Source of the DNA: Aquatica leii
Taxonomy: Eukaryota > Arthropoda > Insecta > Coleoptera > Lampyridae
DNA length: 64,000 nucleotides
NCBI GenBank assembly: GCA_035610365.1
Contig: CM069432.1
Coordinates: 266,349,177-266,413,176, forward strand
Reading direction: 5' to 3'
Below, piece by piece: positions 1 to 11,067 of the stretch (position 1 is the stretch's first letter; every line of letters begins with the position of its first letter). The position numbers were made by a program, and so were the translations under genes. Under the pieces are notes generated by a model. The model ran no database searches. It was not told the DNA's origin and worked only from the letters and a program-made list of their open reading frames with translations.

Positions 1-2
1 TT

Positions 3-266
3 AGGGAGAAGAAAGAGATACTGAGATGCCACAAGTGCTGGGAAACAGGACATATGTCGTGGGACTGCAAGGGGCCTGATAGAGGCAGTCTATGCTTTAG
101 ATGCGGCGAAGGAGATCACCTTATCCAAGAGTGCGACAGAGAGGACAAATGTCCACTCTGCGAAACAATTGAAAAAAAGGCAGGGATAGGACATAGGGCC
201 AACTCCAAAAACTGTAGCTACGAGAGAATCAGTATCAAACAGAGAGAAATTAAGACAACTGAATAA
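3..266 (+). pseudogene. LINE ORF1 C-terminus, Gag-like zinc knuckles (partial)
   Basis: The open frame runs in from the left edge. It contains CHKCWETGHMSWDC and CFRCGEGDHLIQEC, both C-x2-C-x4-H-x4-C knuckles, followed by a third motif starting CPLC. Such arrays bind the element RNA in the ribonucleoprotein. The stop codon TAA at 264-266 shares its last base with the ATG of ORF2 (TAATG). No internal stop is seen in the visible part. Confidence 0.85.
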
Positions 267-3150
267 TGGAGATAAAAACTTTACAAATAAATTTGAATAA
301 TAGAAGAGTAGCTTATGACATGGCAAAACAAATTGCAAAAGAAAGAGACATAGACCTTATGTTGCTTTCAGAAATGGGTAGTCTTAGAGACAAGGACATA
401 TTAAAAAATAAGAGTGAGAAAGCAGGCATCTGCATACTAAATAATAAGTTAGTTATAAGTACATGTGGGGCGGATAGGTGTTTTGTGTGGGTTAAATTAA
501 GTAAGATAAGTGTTTTTAGTACCTATTTTCCTCCTAATGAAGACATAGAGGTTTTTAAAGCGGATCTCGAAGAACTAGCAAAGGCCATAAAATCAGCAGC
601 AAAAGGAGGTGCACTAATTGGTGGCGATTTTAACGCCGCGTCTAGTACCTGGGGCGCAACATGAAACAACAAAAGAGGAAACATAGTAGAGGAATGGATG
701 GCTAGCCTAGACCTCATAACTCTTAACAGAGGAAACAAACCAACCTTCGAGAGAGGAAAACAAAAAACCTATATTGACCTAACATTGAGCACCAACGATA
801 TGAAAGAGAGAATAACAAACTGGCAAGTCCTAGAAACGGAATCGCTCAGCGATCATCGTTATATCGAATGGATATGGGACGACACAAGGAGCAATATTCT
901 AAAAGGGAAAACAGCGGTAACTTCAACCTGGAACACTAATAAACTGAATAAAACAAGGCTGGAGCATATGGTAAAACAAACGGCAGAAGAAGACCTAAAT
1001 ACAGTAGATAAAATGACTAAATTCCTACGTCAACTATGTAAAGAAACTATGCCCATAAGAACAACAAATAAAAGGGGAGAATACTGGTGGAACGAAGAGA
1101 TCAACTTACAAAGAAGAAGATGCATCAAAACAAGAAGGAATTACCAACATCAGATTAGGAAAGGTGATGAAGCTCAGGATGAAAAGAAAATACTAAAGGA
1201 GTAAAGAAAAAACTAACAGTGATGATCAAAAAAGTAAGAAGGAGTGCTGGAAAAGATCTGTGGCGAGCTCGATTAAGATATTTGGGGAAAAGGGTACCAG
1301 TTAATCTATAAAAGATAAGAAAAAAACTATAATTGCCTTGGATAATAAAAAAATGATAGAAATAATACAAAAACTATTTCCCGAAGAAGATAAACTTAAA
1401 GAAAGGAACAGATATAAAAACCAGCTTTTGGATTTTGAACCAATATCTAGCACGGAGGTGGAAGAGGCAGCAAAAAGACTTGCTACGGGCAAAGATCCAG
1501 AACCTGATGGAGTTCCTGCCGAGGTGGTAAAAGTAGTGGCTATACAAAGAGCACAGACCTGAGCTAATGTGTTAAACTCGTGTGTCAGAGAAGGTAATTT
1601 TCCACTGTGCTGGAAAAAAGCAAACCTAGTACTAATACCAAAGGGAGAAACGAGCTCGACATATAGACCTATTTGTCTGCGGGAAAGATATTGGAGAGGG
1701 TACTGGCCGAGCGCCTCAAACATAAAATTGAAAAGAAGCTTGCTGACAACCAATTTGGCTTTAGAAAAGAGAGGTCAACAATAGACGCAATAAGAGTCGT
1801 GACAAAAGAAATAAAAGAGGCCAACACTGGGACATGGAGGACAAGGCAGGTTTGCCTAGTGATAGCAATAGATGTACAAAATGCCTTCAACTCGGCATCT
1901 AGACGACAAATAATGAAGGCACTAGTGGAAATGAAGATACCAGGATATCTAATAAATATACTACAGAACTACTTGATAGATAGAAGCATACAGATAAATG
2001 ACTCCAAGGGAAGAAATATAGTACACAAAGTAACCTCCGGGGTTCCACAAGGTTCGGTCCTTGAGCCAATCGTATGGAATGTCATGTACGACGGAGTACT
2101 AAGATTAAGTATGCCAGATGGGGTTAAACTGATTGGCTTTGCAGATGATCTCACAATAGTTATAAGATCCAAACAGATACAAGAAGCAGTATATAGAGCA
2201 AAGATAGCACTGGAAACCATTAACACATGGATGACGGAAAACAGACTAAAGCTGGTTCCAGAGAAAACAAAAGTAGGACTAATGACGGGGCAAAGAAGAA
2301 TCACAGCGTTAAATTTAGAACTACTAGGGCAAAAAATAATAACCCAGGAAAGTATCAAGGTCCTTGGTATAACCATTGATAAAAACCTCAGCTTCATTGA
2401 GCACGTCAAGAGGATAACAGATAGGGCTCTTACAAAAGCAAACGCATTAAGGAGGATACTGCCAAATCATGGAGGAGTCAGATCATCAAAGAGGAAAGTT
2501 ATAGCACACGCGGTAGATTCAATCGTATTGTACGGAGCAGAGATTTGGCAGGAAGCAATCAAATTTGGAACTGTAAATAAACTATTAGATAGAGTGCAAA
2601 GAATCCTTGCAATAAGAATTAGTCGAGCTTACAGAACCGTAAACACACAAGACGTTATGGTGGTTGCTGGAATCCCACCGCTACAGATCCTGGTTAAAAA
2701 AAGAAAAGATAAAATGGACACTAGTACAACAATAGCGGAATGGCAGAAACAGTGGGAAGACAGAGAGTCATGGACAAAAAAACTGATTCCAAACATATAC
2801 TCCTGGATACACAGAAAACACGGGGAACTGAGTTACTATACGACGCAGCTGCTGACTGGGCACGGTGAAAATGGAGAATACTTACACAAAATTAAAAAAG
2901 AGAAAATGACAACTGCGCGGATTGTAGTGAAAAGGATGATAAAGAACATGCAGTGCTTAAATGTAAAAGATGGAAGGAAGAAAGAAGGAAAATTGAAGAA
3001 AAGATAGGAGAAGAAATAAAAGCATCTAACATCATTAGCGTAATGTGCGAGAACGAGGCTAAATGGAAAGAAATAGAATGTTGGTACACAAAAATAATCA
3101 AGAAAAGAGAGGAGGAAGCAAGAAAGAGAGAAAAAGAGATAAGTAACTAA
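266..3150 (+). pseudogene. LINE ORF2: APE-type endonuclease, reverse transcriptase, CCHC (broken)
   Basis: The endonuclease part is seen at 266-664 (NLNN at the start, the GGDFNAASSTWGA block near 617-661) and continues in the same frame after a premature TGA at 662-664 to SDHRYIEW near 850. A frameshift lies between 1204 and 1338. The reverse transcriptase includes SGVPQGSVLEP near 2037, where the usual glycine is glutamate, and the catalytic FADD near 2139. A further frameshift near 2895 leads to a C-terminal CADCSEKDDKEHAVLKC motif (about 2911-2961) and a charged tail ending at 3150. These motifs belong to target-primed reverse transcription. Multiple lesions make it nonfunctional. Confidence 0.88.
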
Positions 3151-3327
3151 GGAGACGGCTAATTGCCAAGCTAGCATAGCGAAGAATGCGAAAGCGGTAC
3201 CCTATGCTGGTGAAAAGGAGATGTGAGAGGTTTTAGTGGGTAGGCCTTGGCAAGGAGAATCTCACACACCCCCGCAGAATGCGGGAAGCCAATAAATGGT
3301 TTCCCCACCTAAAAAAAAAAAAAAAAG

Positions 3328-4340
3328 TGTTACAAACCCTGCTCAGCCAACTCGCACTAGTCGGAGATAGCAGAGGTTCAAGTCAATAGAATTTAATGGG
3401 CGCCAGATCTTACTAAGTAAAAACTTCTGTTTCGATCAAGACAGAAGGTCCAAGCTTGCAACAAAATTAGGTTCGTAATCCTCAACGGACCAAAAAAAAA
3501 CCATAGATTGATATGTATAACAACTTTAATTTAATATCGTAGATTATTCAACGATGCGATGGTTATATAAACGTCGGAAGTAACGGCAACACACAATACA
3601 TAAGCTTAAATTACATATAGGGTGTATATAGAGAAAAATAAATTGATAAAGTATTCTATTGTTAACAGCATGCGACACACAAAATAATTAATGAAAATAC
3701 CTACATGGTATTGAAACAATTGATGTAATTCCGTAATTTAGAATAAAAAGAAAAATTTTCGTGCGAGACCGTAATGACACTGCAAAAAAGACTTACCTAG
3801 AATCCAGTACTTGCCCGAAGAAGTCGATCTGGAATATTAATGAACAGAACAAATCGTGTCAGCACAATGACCCACTAAAGCAAAAATCTACAACACTATT
3901 AATTAATGCTAAAAATAATTATAAATAAGAACTGGTTATCGAATGCTGTTGCACACATTAAGTTAAATGCAATATCGGAGTCTATTGATACGTAAGGAAC
4001 AATACGTCAAAGAAAATTTTCTTCTCAAGACTTCCTGTTTAGATTTAATTTTAAATTATAATATTTCCATTAAGGTATTAACCCTGCATTGGTGGAGAAT
4101 ACATTGAATACATGTAAACTAACACGTGTCGGGTCGTGCTAACAAATTAACATGGAAATTACAAATGAATTCGAAAAACTAATAGTAAAAGCTTACTCTG
4201 TGATAACTAAACTAATAGAAACGCGTTGTTGTTTTACATCATAGCTTCAACACAGGCCGATGATGTTAGAAAATTAATTTAGACATCGCAAGCGCGATTT
4301 TAAGTAATGGACGGTTTAACGTCTTGACAGGAAGTGAAGT
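3328..4340 (-). repeat. LTR in reverse orientation (family A, copy C)
   Basis: Read on the minus strand, this stretch aligns by eye, with gaps, to the LTRs at 19929-21014 and 25804-27233. Shared blocks are the ending TTTGTAACA, the GATCTGGCGCCC block, the GGATTACGAACCTAA block and the CGGCAACACACAATACATA block. The left boundary is sharp at 3328, one base after the LINE poly(A). Similarity is clear to about 4230 and fades by about 4340, so the other end is approximate. It is older than copies A and B. Confidence 0.7.
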
Positions 4341-4455
4341 AAAACGAAATTCGTTAGAGAGCGTCGAAAGTAAAAATCTAACTTTAGTGTAAAGAATATA
4401 CAGAGTATTACATTTTAAAATTTAGGCACGTAATACGTCTTCTGTTAGTAATTAC

Positions 4456-4569
4456 CCATGTTTCTTTCTTAGCATCAGGATCAACAAATATAAGGTGAGT
4501 GGCCGTAAGGTATAAAGTTCCTTGTGATGGAATTTTCGAGTACCGATCTAGCATTCGTACATTTTCTAC
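4456..4569 (-). CDS. Mtmr6: MTMR6/8-like second coding exon, PH-GRAM domain
   Basis: The exon encodes 38 residues, from VENVRMLDRYSKIPSQ through GTLYLTATHLIFVDPDAKK to ETW. GTLYLTATHL and KETW are hallmarks of the PH-GRAM domain of the MTMR6/7/8 group, which binds phosphoinositides and helps place the enzyme on endosomes. It is preceded by a polypyrimidine tract and CAG (acceptor at 4570-4571) and followed by the donor GTAATT (from 4455 downward). Length is 114 nt, phase 0 at both ends. It is intact and, with the first exon, the only sequence in the left 50 kb that looks under protein-coding constraint. Confidence 0.92.
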
Positions 4570-5073
4570 CTGAAAAAAAAATTGAAACTTAGACAAAAAG
4601 GTATAGTGATTTAAACCTGTATTATGTCATTTGTTTTTTGAATTATGGCGTCGCTGTTACTTTCTTAAATGACAACCTATATTGTTTTGGTACTGATTTT
4701 GATAATCCTTCCAACGGTATATAACTTTCATGCCTGATTATATAAATCAAAGTTAACTATTTGGCGCTGTTGTCAAATATTTAAAATCGCAGCTATTGTC
4801 GTTAGCAAAGCAGAGTTTGTTAGTCTAGTTGACAATTTCAAAAACGTGTTAATTCTTGAAATAGCTCCTAAAAATATGAGCGATAGCTCATTGGATTCGG
4901 AATGAAGTCTAGAAAGCTATATTAAAATGTTTTTTAGCAGATAAAAAATTGCAAAAGTTATAAACAAATTAAGATGGAAAAAAGGTATTTAGTTTGTCGC
5001 GAATAACTCAAAAACTATAAGAGATAATCGAAATCAAAAAAACGATTCTTCTGAAGCTAGTACGTCACATAAA
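4570..5073. other. Intron sequence, no gene seen
   Basis: AT-rich intron 1 sequence between the second MTMR-like exon and gypsy copy I. No long reading frame, RNA gene or clear repeat was recognised. Confidence 0.6.
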
Positions 5074-5077
5074 ATAA

Positions 5078-5482
5078 TGAAACGTTCAGCTTCGAGAGCG
5101 TTCACGAACTTTTTATCCACTTCCAGAACATTTGGAAACGCTGTAGAAAATTCACGTGATAGATAACAGAAATATATAAAAACGATTCAAAGAGAGCATA
5201 GGTCAATTACTCCAAGTTAAAAGTGTTAAGAAGATGTTTAAATAAATAAATGATTCGTGTTCGAGATAAATATAACGAAGTATAAACTTACGTGCCTTTA
5301 ATGTAAAAAAGTGTCAGTTTTAAGATAAACAAAAGTTATCCGCGGACATTATTCTTCGAGCGATTGTAATATATAAATTACTGTAAGCGTTTTTCTTAAA
5401 TATCGTTAGATTTAATTAGTTCGAGTAGTTATAAACGTGTAAATATTTTGTGTATAAATAAATTAGTTTTAAAATCGTTACA
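5078..5482 (+). repeat. 5' LTR of gypsy copy I
   Basis: 405 bp, TG...CA ends, matching the LTR at 36398-36776 over most of its length (shared blocks include ATAAATAAGTGATT-like and GTGTCAGTTTTAGATAAAC segments). Immediately after it, TTGGTGTACAGGTGTGCGG is the primer-binding-site region, almost identical to that of copy III. Confidence 0.85.
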
Positions 5483-5606
5483 TTGGTGTACAGGTGTGCG
5501 GTTTGAAACCCGTTGGAATCGTGTACATAAATAAAACTGTTTAGTTCGCGCTTCGTGTATTTGTTTAATCGCCTGTTTAGTGTTATTAAACTTTTTTTAT
5601 TCGTGT

Positions 5607-6402
5607 CAGTGGTGGTTTTTCCATTAGGTCATTCGAACAATGACCCTCCAAAATCAATAAGAAATGTATTTTATTTACTTTAAAATTACATTAAAATTCG
5701 AGTTTAAATCAAATTATTAGCGTTCGAATTTCAATTTTCATTGTAAGCGGAACAGATGCGAAAACTTACGAATTTACCCGAGGCTGTTGTGTTTTATAGT
5801 CCGTGTGTATTATATAATGTAGCCGAAGCCGAATCGTAAATAATAGTTATTGTAGTCAAAAGTGAAACACGCATAATACAATTTTATGCGAATTAGAAAA
5901 AGACAATTAAATGCTTAAATGCTTTCTGCGGTTGTCAGCCGGGTCCCATTTCACGTACTCAGTGCAATGCCTTACTTCATTTATTATCTCCGCAACACTT
6001 GTTTGTAGAACAAAGTTGATGCAATGCACATTTTTTATCACATACGACAAACTTTGCACTCAATTTTTTAGTTGTTTGATAATATTCGTTTGTAACGAAT
6101 GTCAATGACTTTTACAAGTTGAAAGAAAATTAATTGTGTTTAAGTACATATTACCGTTTTTGTTTCATAATGGCGGTAGTACAAATTTATCAGATTCGAT
6201 TTTTAGATGTGAAGAAACTAATAGATTTTACTGTTTTGTATGTTTCGATAGATCATTATGCTAATTGTAAAGATAGATGAATAGATCTTAAATATAAATC
6301 GGTTTAATGCAAAAGAGTTTTATTTTACTTTTTGTGATAGTTGCGTTTTTTTCAATATTTCAAAAATGACCCTCTGGTATGATTGACCACCAGCCGCCAC
6401 TG
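5607..6402. mobile_element. hAT-type MITE in the gypsy copy I leader
   Basis: An 8-bp duplication ATTCGTGT lies at 5599-5606 and 6403-6410. The ends are CAGTGGTGGTTTTTC and, on the other strand, CAGTGGCGGCTGGTGG. CAGTGG-type ends and 8-bp duplications are diagnostic of the hAT superfamily. About 800 bp and AT-rich; a 65-codon frame inside (5911-6108) has no recognisable domain. A GACCCTC word is repeated near both ends. Confidence 0.8.
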
Positions 6403-6418
6403 ATTCGTGTTATAACTT

Positions 6419-6960
6419 ATGCCGGTAACTCGTTATCAAACCAGAATGGATGCAAAACTATTTGAATTTCTCGAATTAATAAATAAAAAAATGGAGGAAA
6501 ATTCTCAGAAAATGGAACAAAATTCTAGAAAAATTGAAGAAAAGTTTTACGAAAATTCTCAGAAAATGCAAGAAAAACTATCCGAACATTCCCAGAAAAT
6601 GTAGGAAAATTCTAGAAATACGAACGAACAAAGAAAACCAAATTAAAATTGTTCAAGAGGAAACCCAAGCAGATATGTTAAATTTAAAAGAAGAAATTTG
6701 CGAATCTATGAATGAGAAAATAAAAGCAATAGAGAACAAATTAGAAGACAGAATTAAACTGCTTGAAGAAATAATGAACCAAATGAACTATCACGGTGAA
6801 GGAAGTGTCACCAGTAAAGATTCAATAGACCATCAAGAAGAAACCACGCACAAGTTAAAGTTGTAACTCCAAATTTTGATGATAAAGATCCATGGTCAAC
6901 CTGCTACAAGCAGTTTGAAGCCGCGGCTACAGCCAATGATTAGAGCATCAAGCAGAAAGC
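6419..6960 (+). pseudogene. Gypsy copy I Gag (broken)
   Basis: The ATG starts MPVTRYQTRMDAK, followed by repeated ENSQKMEE-like units that predict a long coiled coil. The homologous Gag start in copy II is MPVTRLQKEKMNSK. A TAG at 6602-6604 and frameshifts interrupt it. The MNYHGEGSVTSKDS segment precedes the capsid-like domain, most of which has been deleted here compared with copy II. Confidence 0.75.
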
Positions 6961-7781
6961 AACGTCTTTAATAGACCATCAAGTACTGGTAGCCGTCATC
7001 ACGAAAGAAGTTATCCTGCGAATGGACGTGATAAAGAAGTATGGGATCGACAATGAAGAAATTCCTTTTCATTTGTCAGAGAAGTCAGCCGTTCGATTCA
7101 TATTGAGTGAAGACGTGACTCTGTCTGCAAGGACTGAAAGTGCGTTGATGGCACGCCTGGATGGAAATCTCCGAGAAGGCTACATTCACGCGATTGAACC
7201 AATGGAAGACGACTTGAAAAAAAGACTACTTTTTGGCTACAAAAAGTACGAGTTTTTCACGTTAGATTTAATGTGTGGTTACTGGCAGGTAGAATTGGAA
7301 CCCAAATATCTTGAAAAACAGCTTTTACGATTGGAACTGGTTTGTGGCAGTTCACTGTGACGCCCTTCGACTTGTGTACCGCTCCTGCAACGTTCGAGCG
7401 TTTGATGGAGACCATCTTGCATGGACTGTTTTGAAAAACCTGTTTGGTTTACCTAGACGACGTGATCGTGGTTGGAAGGTCGTATGAAGAACAACCTGAA
7501 AGAAGTGTTTCAACGACTACGTGGAGCAAATCTAAAACTGAGCCCAAAAAAGTGCCATATATTTAAGAAAGAAGTGCAATACCTTGACCATGTCGTATCT
7601 AGAGATGGAGTAAAGGCTGACGCAGACAAAATCCGACCAGTGCAAGCATAGCCTAGACCAATCGACAAACATCAAGTCCGAAGTTCCATCAGGTTGTGCA
7701 CCTATTATATACGATTTGTACCCGGATTTGCCAATATTGCCAAATCTTTGACGAAATTGGCCAAAGAAAGAGCAGAATTTA
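6960..7781 (+). pseudogene. Gypsy copy I protease end and reverse transcriptase (broken)
   Basis: Segments homologous to copy II Pol are recognisable: the end of the protease region (DHQVLVA-like, then MDVIKKYG), LDLMCGYWQVELEP from RT, a YLDDVIVVG block near 7447 and the connection block up to the tether near 7770. About 1 kb of protease-RT seen in copy II is missing. Several stops and a frameshift near 7315 are present. The sequence stops at GCAGAATTTA, where the Mutator-like MITE inserted, and resumes at 9895. Confidence 0.78.
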
Positions 7782-9894
7782 GAGGGGGTAATCACTCAGT
7801 GCAATTGTGGAACATGGTAATGTGCAATGGTATAGAATTGTTGTGCAATACCTATGAAATGCTTTGAAATATGTATGCAATTGCATGCAATAGTATGCAG
7901 TACCTATGAAATACTTATAAGATACTTTGCAATACCTGTGAAATCCTATGCAATACCCGTGAAATACATATAGAATACTTGTAAACTACTTTGCAATACC
8001 TATGAAGTCCCTGTGAAATGATTTGCAATTGCTAGTGAAATACATATAAAACGGTAGTTGGCTCCATCTATTGTCGAACCGCTTATTTTTTTATTTATAC
8101 ATGAGTTGTGAACTCTAATTAGGTATTAGTGTTTTAAATGTGTGACTACGTCTAGGAATTTACAATCTCAGCAACCGTAACTCAATTAATTCGTTCAATG
8201 ACTAGAACGCAATATCGCTTCTCACTATTTAACGGTGCACTCTCAAGATTTTTAAGATCACTTCTTTTTGATTTGTTTAAAAGGGTAAGTTAAACCGACA
8301 CACTCATTGTTAGTATCGTAATCTTGTGATGAGTAAATTTGTTCTATATATTAAATTCAGTGCCATGACTTTTTGGATTTAATGGTGGAAAGTTTTTAGT
8401 AATAATAAGCTAAAAATGTGTTTTAAGTCAATAACAGTAGTATAGTGAGGTGGGTTCTACGCCACATTTTCCTGCGGTTTTTTAAAAATTTGAATTTCGG
8501 CTGCGTTCGTGTAATTTCGGGTGAGATCGTATTTTCTTCAACTGCGTTCGTGTAAGTAACCTTTTAAATTTGAATTTCGTGTAAGATCGGTAGAGATCGG
8601 GTTTTAATTTCCCCGCGCTTTTTGAAAATTTGAATTTCGTGTGAGTTCGGATTTGGTTAAGATCGGTAGAGATCAAATATCAAAAATCGCAAACCGCTTT
8701 ATAAACAGGATGGTTTGTTTGCAAACAGTTTTACAAACAAGGTGGTCACCACACGACTTTCCTATAAGAAAGGATGAATGAATGTCTACTTATATTTTTC
8801 AAGGTTATGTTGTCATAAAAGCTGCTTTGAAGTGATATGTATACGTTTGTATTGACTTTATAGCATGCTATAATTTTTTTGAATTTTTTTTTTGACTTTA
8901 TTAAAATATAACCGAAATATGGCAAATTGACTATATTTGTGCGCTTCGATATTGCTTTCCCCTTTAGTAAATCAGTACAAATTATTATTTTTAACGTACC
9001 TTGTATTTCCTTCAAGATATGGAATTCTTTTCTAAAAAAATCGTCACAGGCAGGATTCGAACCTAGATTATACTTGTGAATGCATTATAAATTATAAATA
9101 AAATATCTAATAAACTGTTAATGTTAAATTTTTTTTATTTAAATAAATTGGTAGGAACAATTATCTCTATAAGAAACGGTAAAAATAGTTCGAATAATTT
9201 ACATACGTACAAAATTATATAAGAAAAACTGTTAAAAAAGGCGGATACACCCACTTTCGGTTTTTTTATCAGACCCATCTTGTGATAGAATCGACAGAAT
9301 TTGAAAAGTCAGCTCCATACCAAATTTTAAGTTACTAGGACATACACACACACACCCATAATTTTGTTTGTCAAAAATACATTTTTCTGATTCAGGAGAT
9401 CTTGAAAGGTAAAATTATCCAAAAAAAATGCGACCGCTATACTTTCCTTGTAAGAAATTCCTTCATCATTCCTTATAAGAAAGTCGTGTGGTGACCACAC
9501 TAGTTTTTATTATAAAATATAAGTTGTCTTCAGTTGAATCATATATCAAACTTCTTAATTTATTGATTCTTTAATTTTCTAAAAATTTCAAATTATTTTT
9601 GCACGCAATTGTTATACTTATTGTGTAATATATAATTGGAAAATGTAATGGTAAACACGATAGTTATGCTATGCAATACCCATGAAGTGTTATGCAATAC
9701 TCATGAATTACTATGCAATCTTTATGAAATAACATTCAACATTTGTAAAATGATATGCAATACTTGTGAAATAATTTTAATAATTATAAAATTCTGTGCA
9801 ATACTGGTGAAATTTTATGAAATATCTGTGAAATGCTGTGCAATACTTTCTATTTCACGGGTGGCTCGCTTTATGACAGAGTGATTACTCCCTC
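7782..9894. mobile_element. Mutator-like non-autonomous DNA transposon
   Basis: The ends are near-perfect inverted repeats, GAGGGGGTAATCACTCAGT (7782-7800) and the complement of ACAGAGTGATTACTCCCTC (9876-9894). A 10-bp duplication GCAGAATTTA flanks them (7772-7781 and 9895-9904), and the uninterrupted gypsy sequence of copy II has this word once. A 9-10-bp duplication and G-rich ends suggest a Mutator-like element; I cannot confirm the superfamily without a transposase. Both subterminal zones carry arrays of TGCAATACCTATGAAAT-like words. Confidence 0.75.
8742..9498. mobile_element. MITE nested inside the Mutator-like element
   Basis: Inverted arms of about 35-40 bp: GTGGTCACCACACGACTTTC from 8742, and its near-complement ending at 9498. 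The arm contains the self-complementary word GTGGTCACCAC. The interior is AT-rich with no usable frame. No certain target duplication was found, so its superfamily is open. Confidence 0.65.
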
Positions 9895-10201
9895 GCAGAA
9901 TTTAGATAGCATAAAGACTGCGAAAATGCTTTCTATCAACTAGAACAGACCCTAGTCACTTCGCCGATTTTAAGTTATCCAAGAGAAGAGGAAAAATTGT
10001 TTTGGATACCGACGCAACCAATCTGGCTATAGGCGAGGTCCTTTCGCAGGTGCAAGATGGACAAGAAAACGTCATCGCGTGTTTTGGTAAAGTTTTGTCC
10101 AGGGCAGAAAGGAATTATTGCGTAACTAGAACCGAGCTGTTAGCAGTCCATAGAACACTTCTACAAATATTTGTATGGACGAAAATTTTTACTTCACGCC
10201 G
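9895..10201 (+). pseudogene. Gypsy copy I RNase H, 5' part (broken)
   Basis: The conserved block LDTDATNLAIGEVLSQVQDG near 9996-10055 carries the first catalytic aspartate of RNase H. It is followed by VLSRAERNYCVTRTELLAV. The frame is close to copy II (32930-33130). It is cut at CGCCG by the Transib insertion and continues at 15124. Confidence 0.8.
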
Positions 10202-11067
10202 CACAGTGGGACAAGAAGCTGAAAAAGTTGGCAAAAAATATTTTATCATTTACTTCGCATCTAAATGCCTTTGCATCTATGAATGTAAACTATTTTTTAT
10301 ACAAAAGTTATAATTATTTATTAAGGTCTATTATTTAGTATTAGAGAATTAGTAAATAACGTACGCTTTTAGGTAAAAAAATGGTTAGGAAAAAAGTGAA
10401 AAAAAAACCAAATTGAAAACTTTTTGGTTTTTAATTCCAACTTAGCAAATATTAATCTCGAAGTCAATACACTTGATCACAACTATCTGAACCACTATCA
10501 TCCCCACTCTCATTATCATTATCCCTATAATTGTTTTCTCCAAATACATTGGCGGATGATGGTGCCTTAAGTATTGCTTCTCTTGACAACTTTCGTATTT
10601 TTTTTGCGTTTTTTTTTGTTTACTGGTGATCACAGGATGAGAACTTGTTAAAAACAAATTAAAAATGTCTGCATTGGTTTTGTCCCGACTAAATTTCCTA
10701 GAATAATTTTCCCTGTATCTTTTAAAATATTTATTCCTAGCCTCTTGCGCTTCCTCGGTCAATTGTCCTATGGACAAGAGTGCCGAGGATTTAATGTCTG
10801 CTCCATGGATCAGATACTTATGCAAAGGGAGGGGGCATATTGTACCAAGGATACTTCGAGACAAAATACCTGACAGTCTCATGAGCATATTGACGATATT
10901 TTTCTACATCTATATCAAATCCACTAGCTACCACAACCATTATGATGTGCAGTTTTTTTATTACATCCAAATCTATACCTGTGATTGCAGCACTAAGTTC
11001 CGCGTTTTGGAAAACGGCAGTGTTGCCATCGTTTGTGTTTCCAAAACCCGGCTTAGGGTGCCTTATA

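Larger units (their letters stand above)
1..3326 (+). mobile_element. R1-clade non-LTR retrotransposon (LINE), 5' truncated by window edge
   Basis: The element holds the end of ORF1 with zinc knuckles, an ORF2 with endonuclease, reverse transcriptase and a terminal CCHC motif, a short 3' UTR and a poly(A) run at about 3311-3326. The ORF order, the C-terminal CCHC and the TAATG overlap of the two ORFs fit the R1 clade (R1, SART, TRAS, Waldo relatives). ORF2 is broken by several stops and frameshifts, so this copy is dead. It lies in the MTMR-like gene, antisense to it, and abuts an inverted LTR one base after the poly(A). No telomeric or rDNA target is visible beside it. Confidence 0.85.

Noticed and set aside
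1-6. TTAGGG at the left edge, like a telomeric repeat
   Set aside because: It is a single unit and lies in codons of the LINE ORF1; no further units exist.
9035-9070. GGTTCGAATCC on the minus strand, a perfect B box, hence a possible tRNA
   Set aside because: No A box and no acceptor or anticodon stems around it; it lies inside a MITE.
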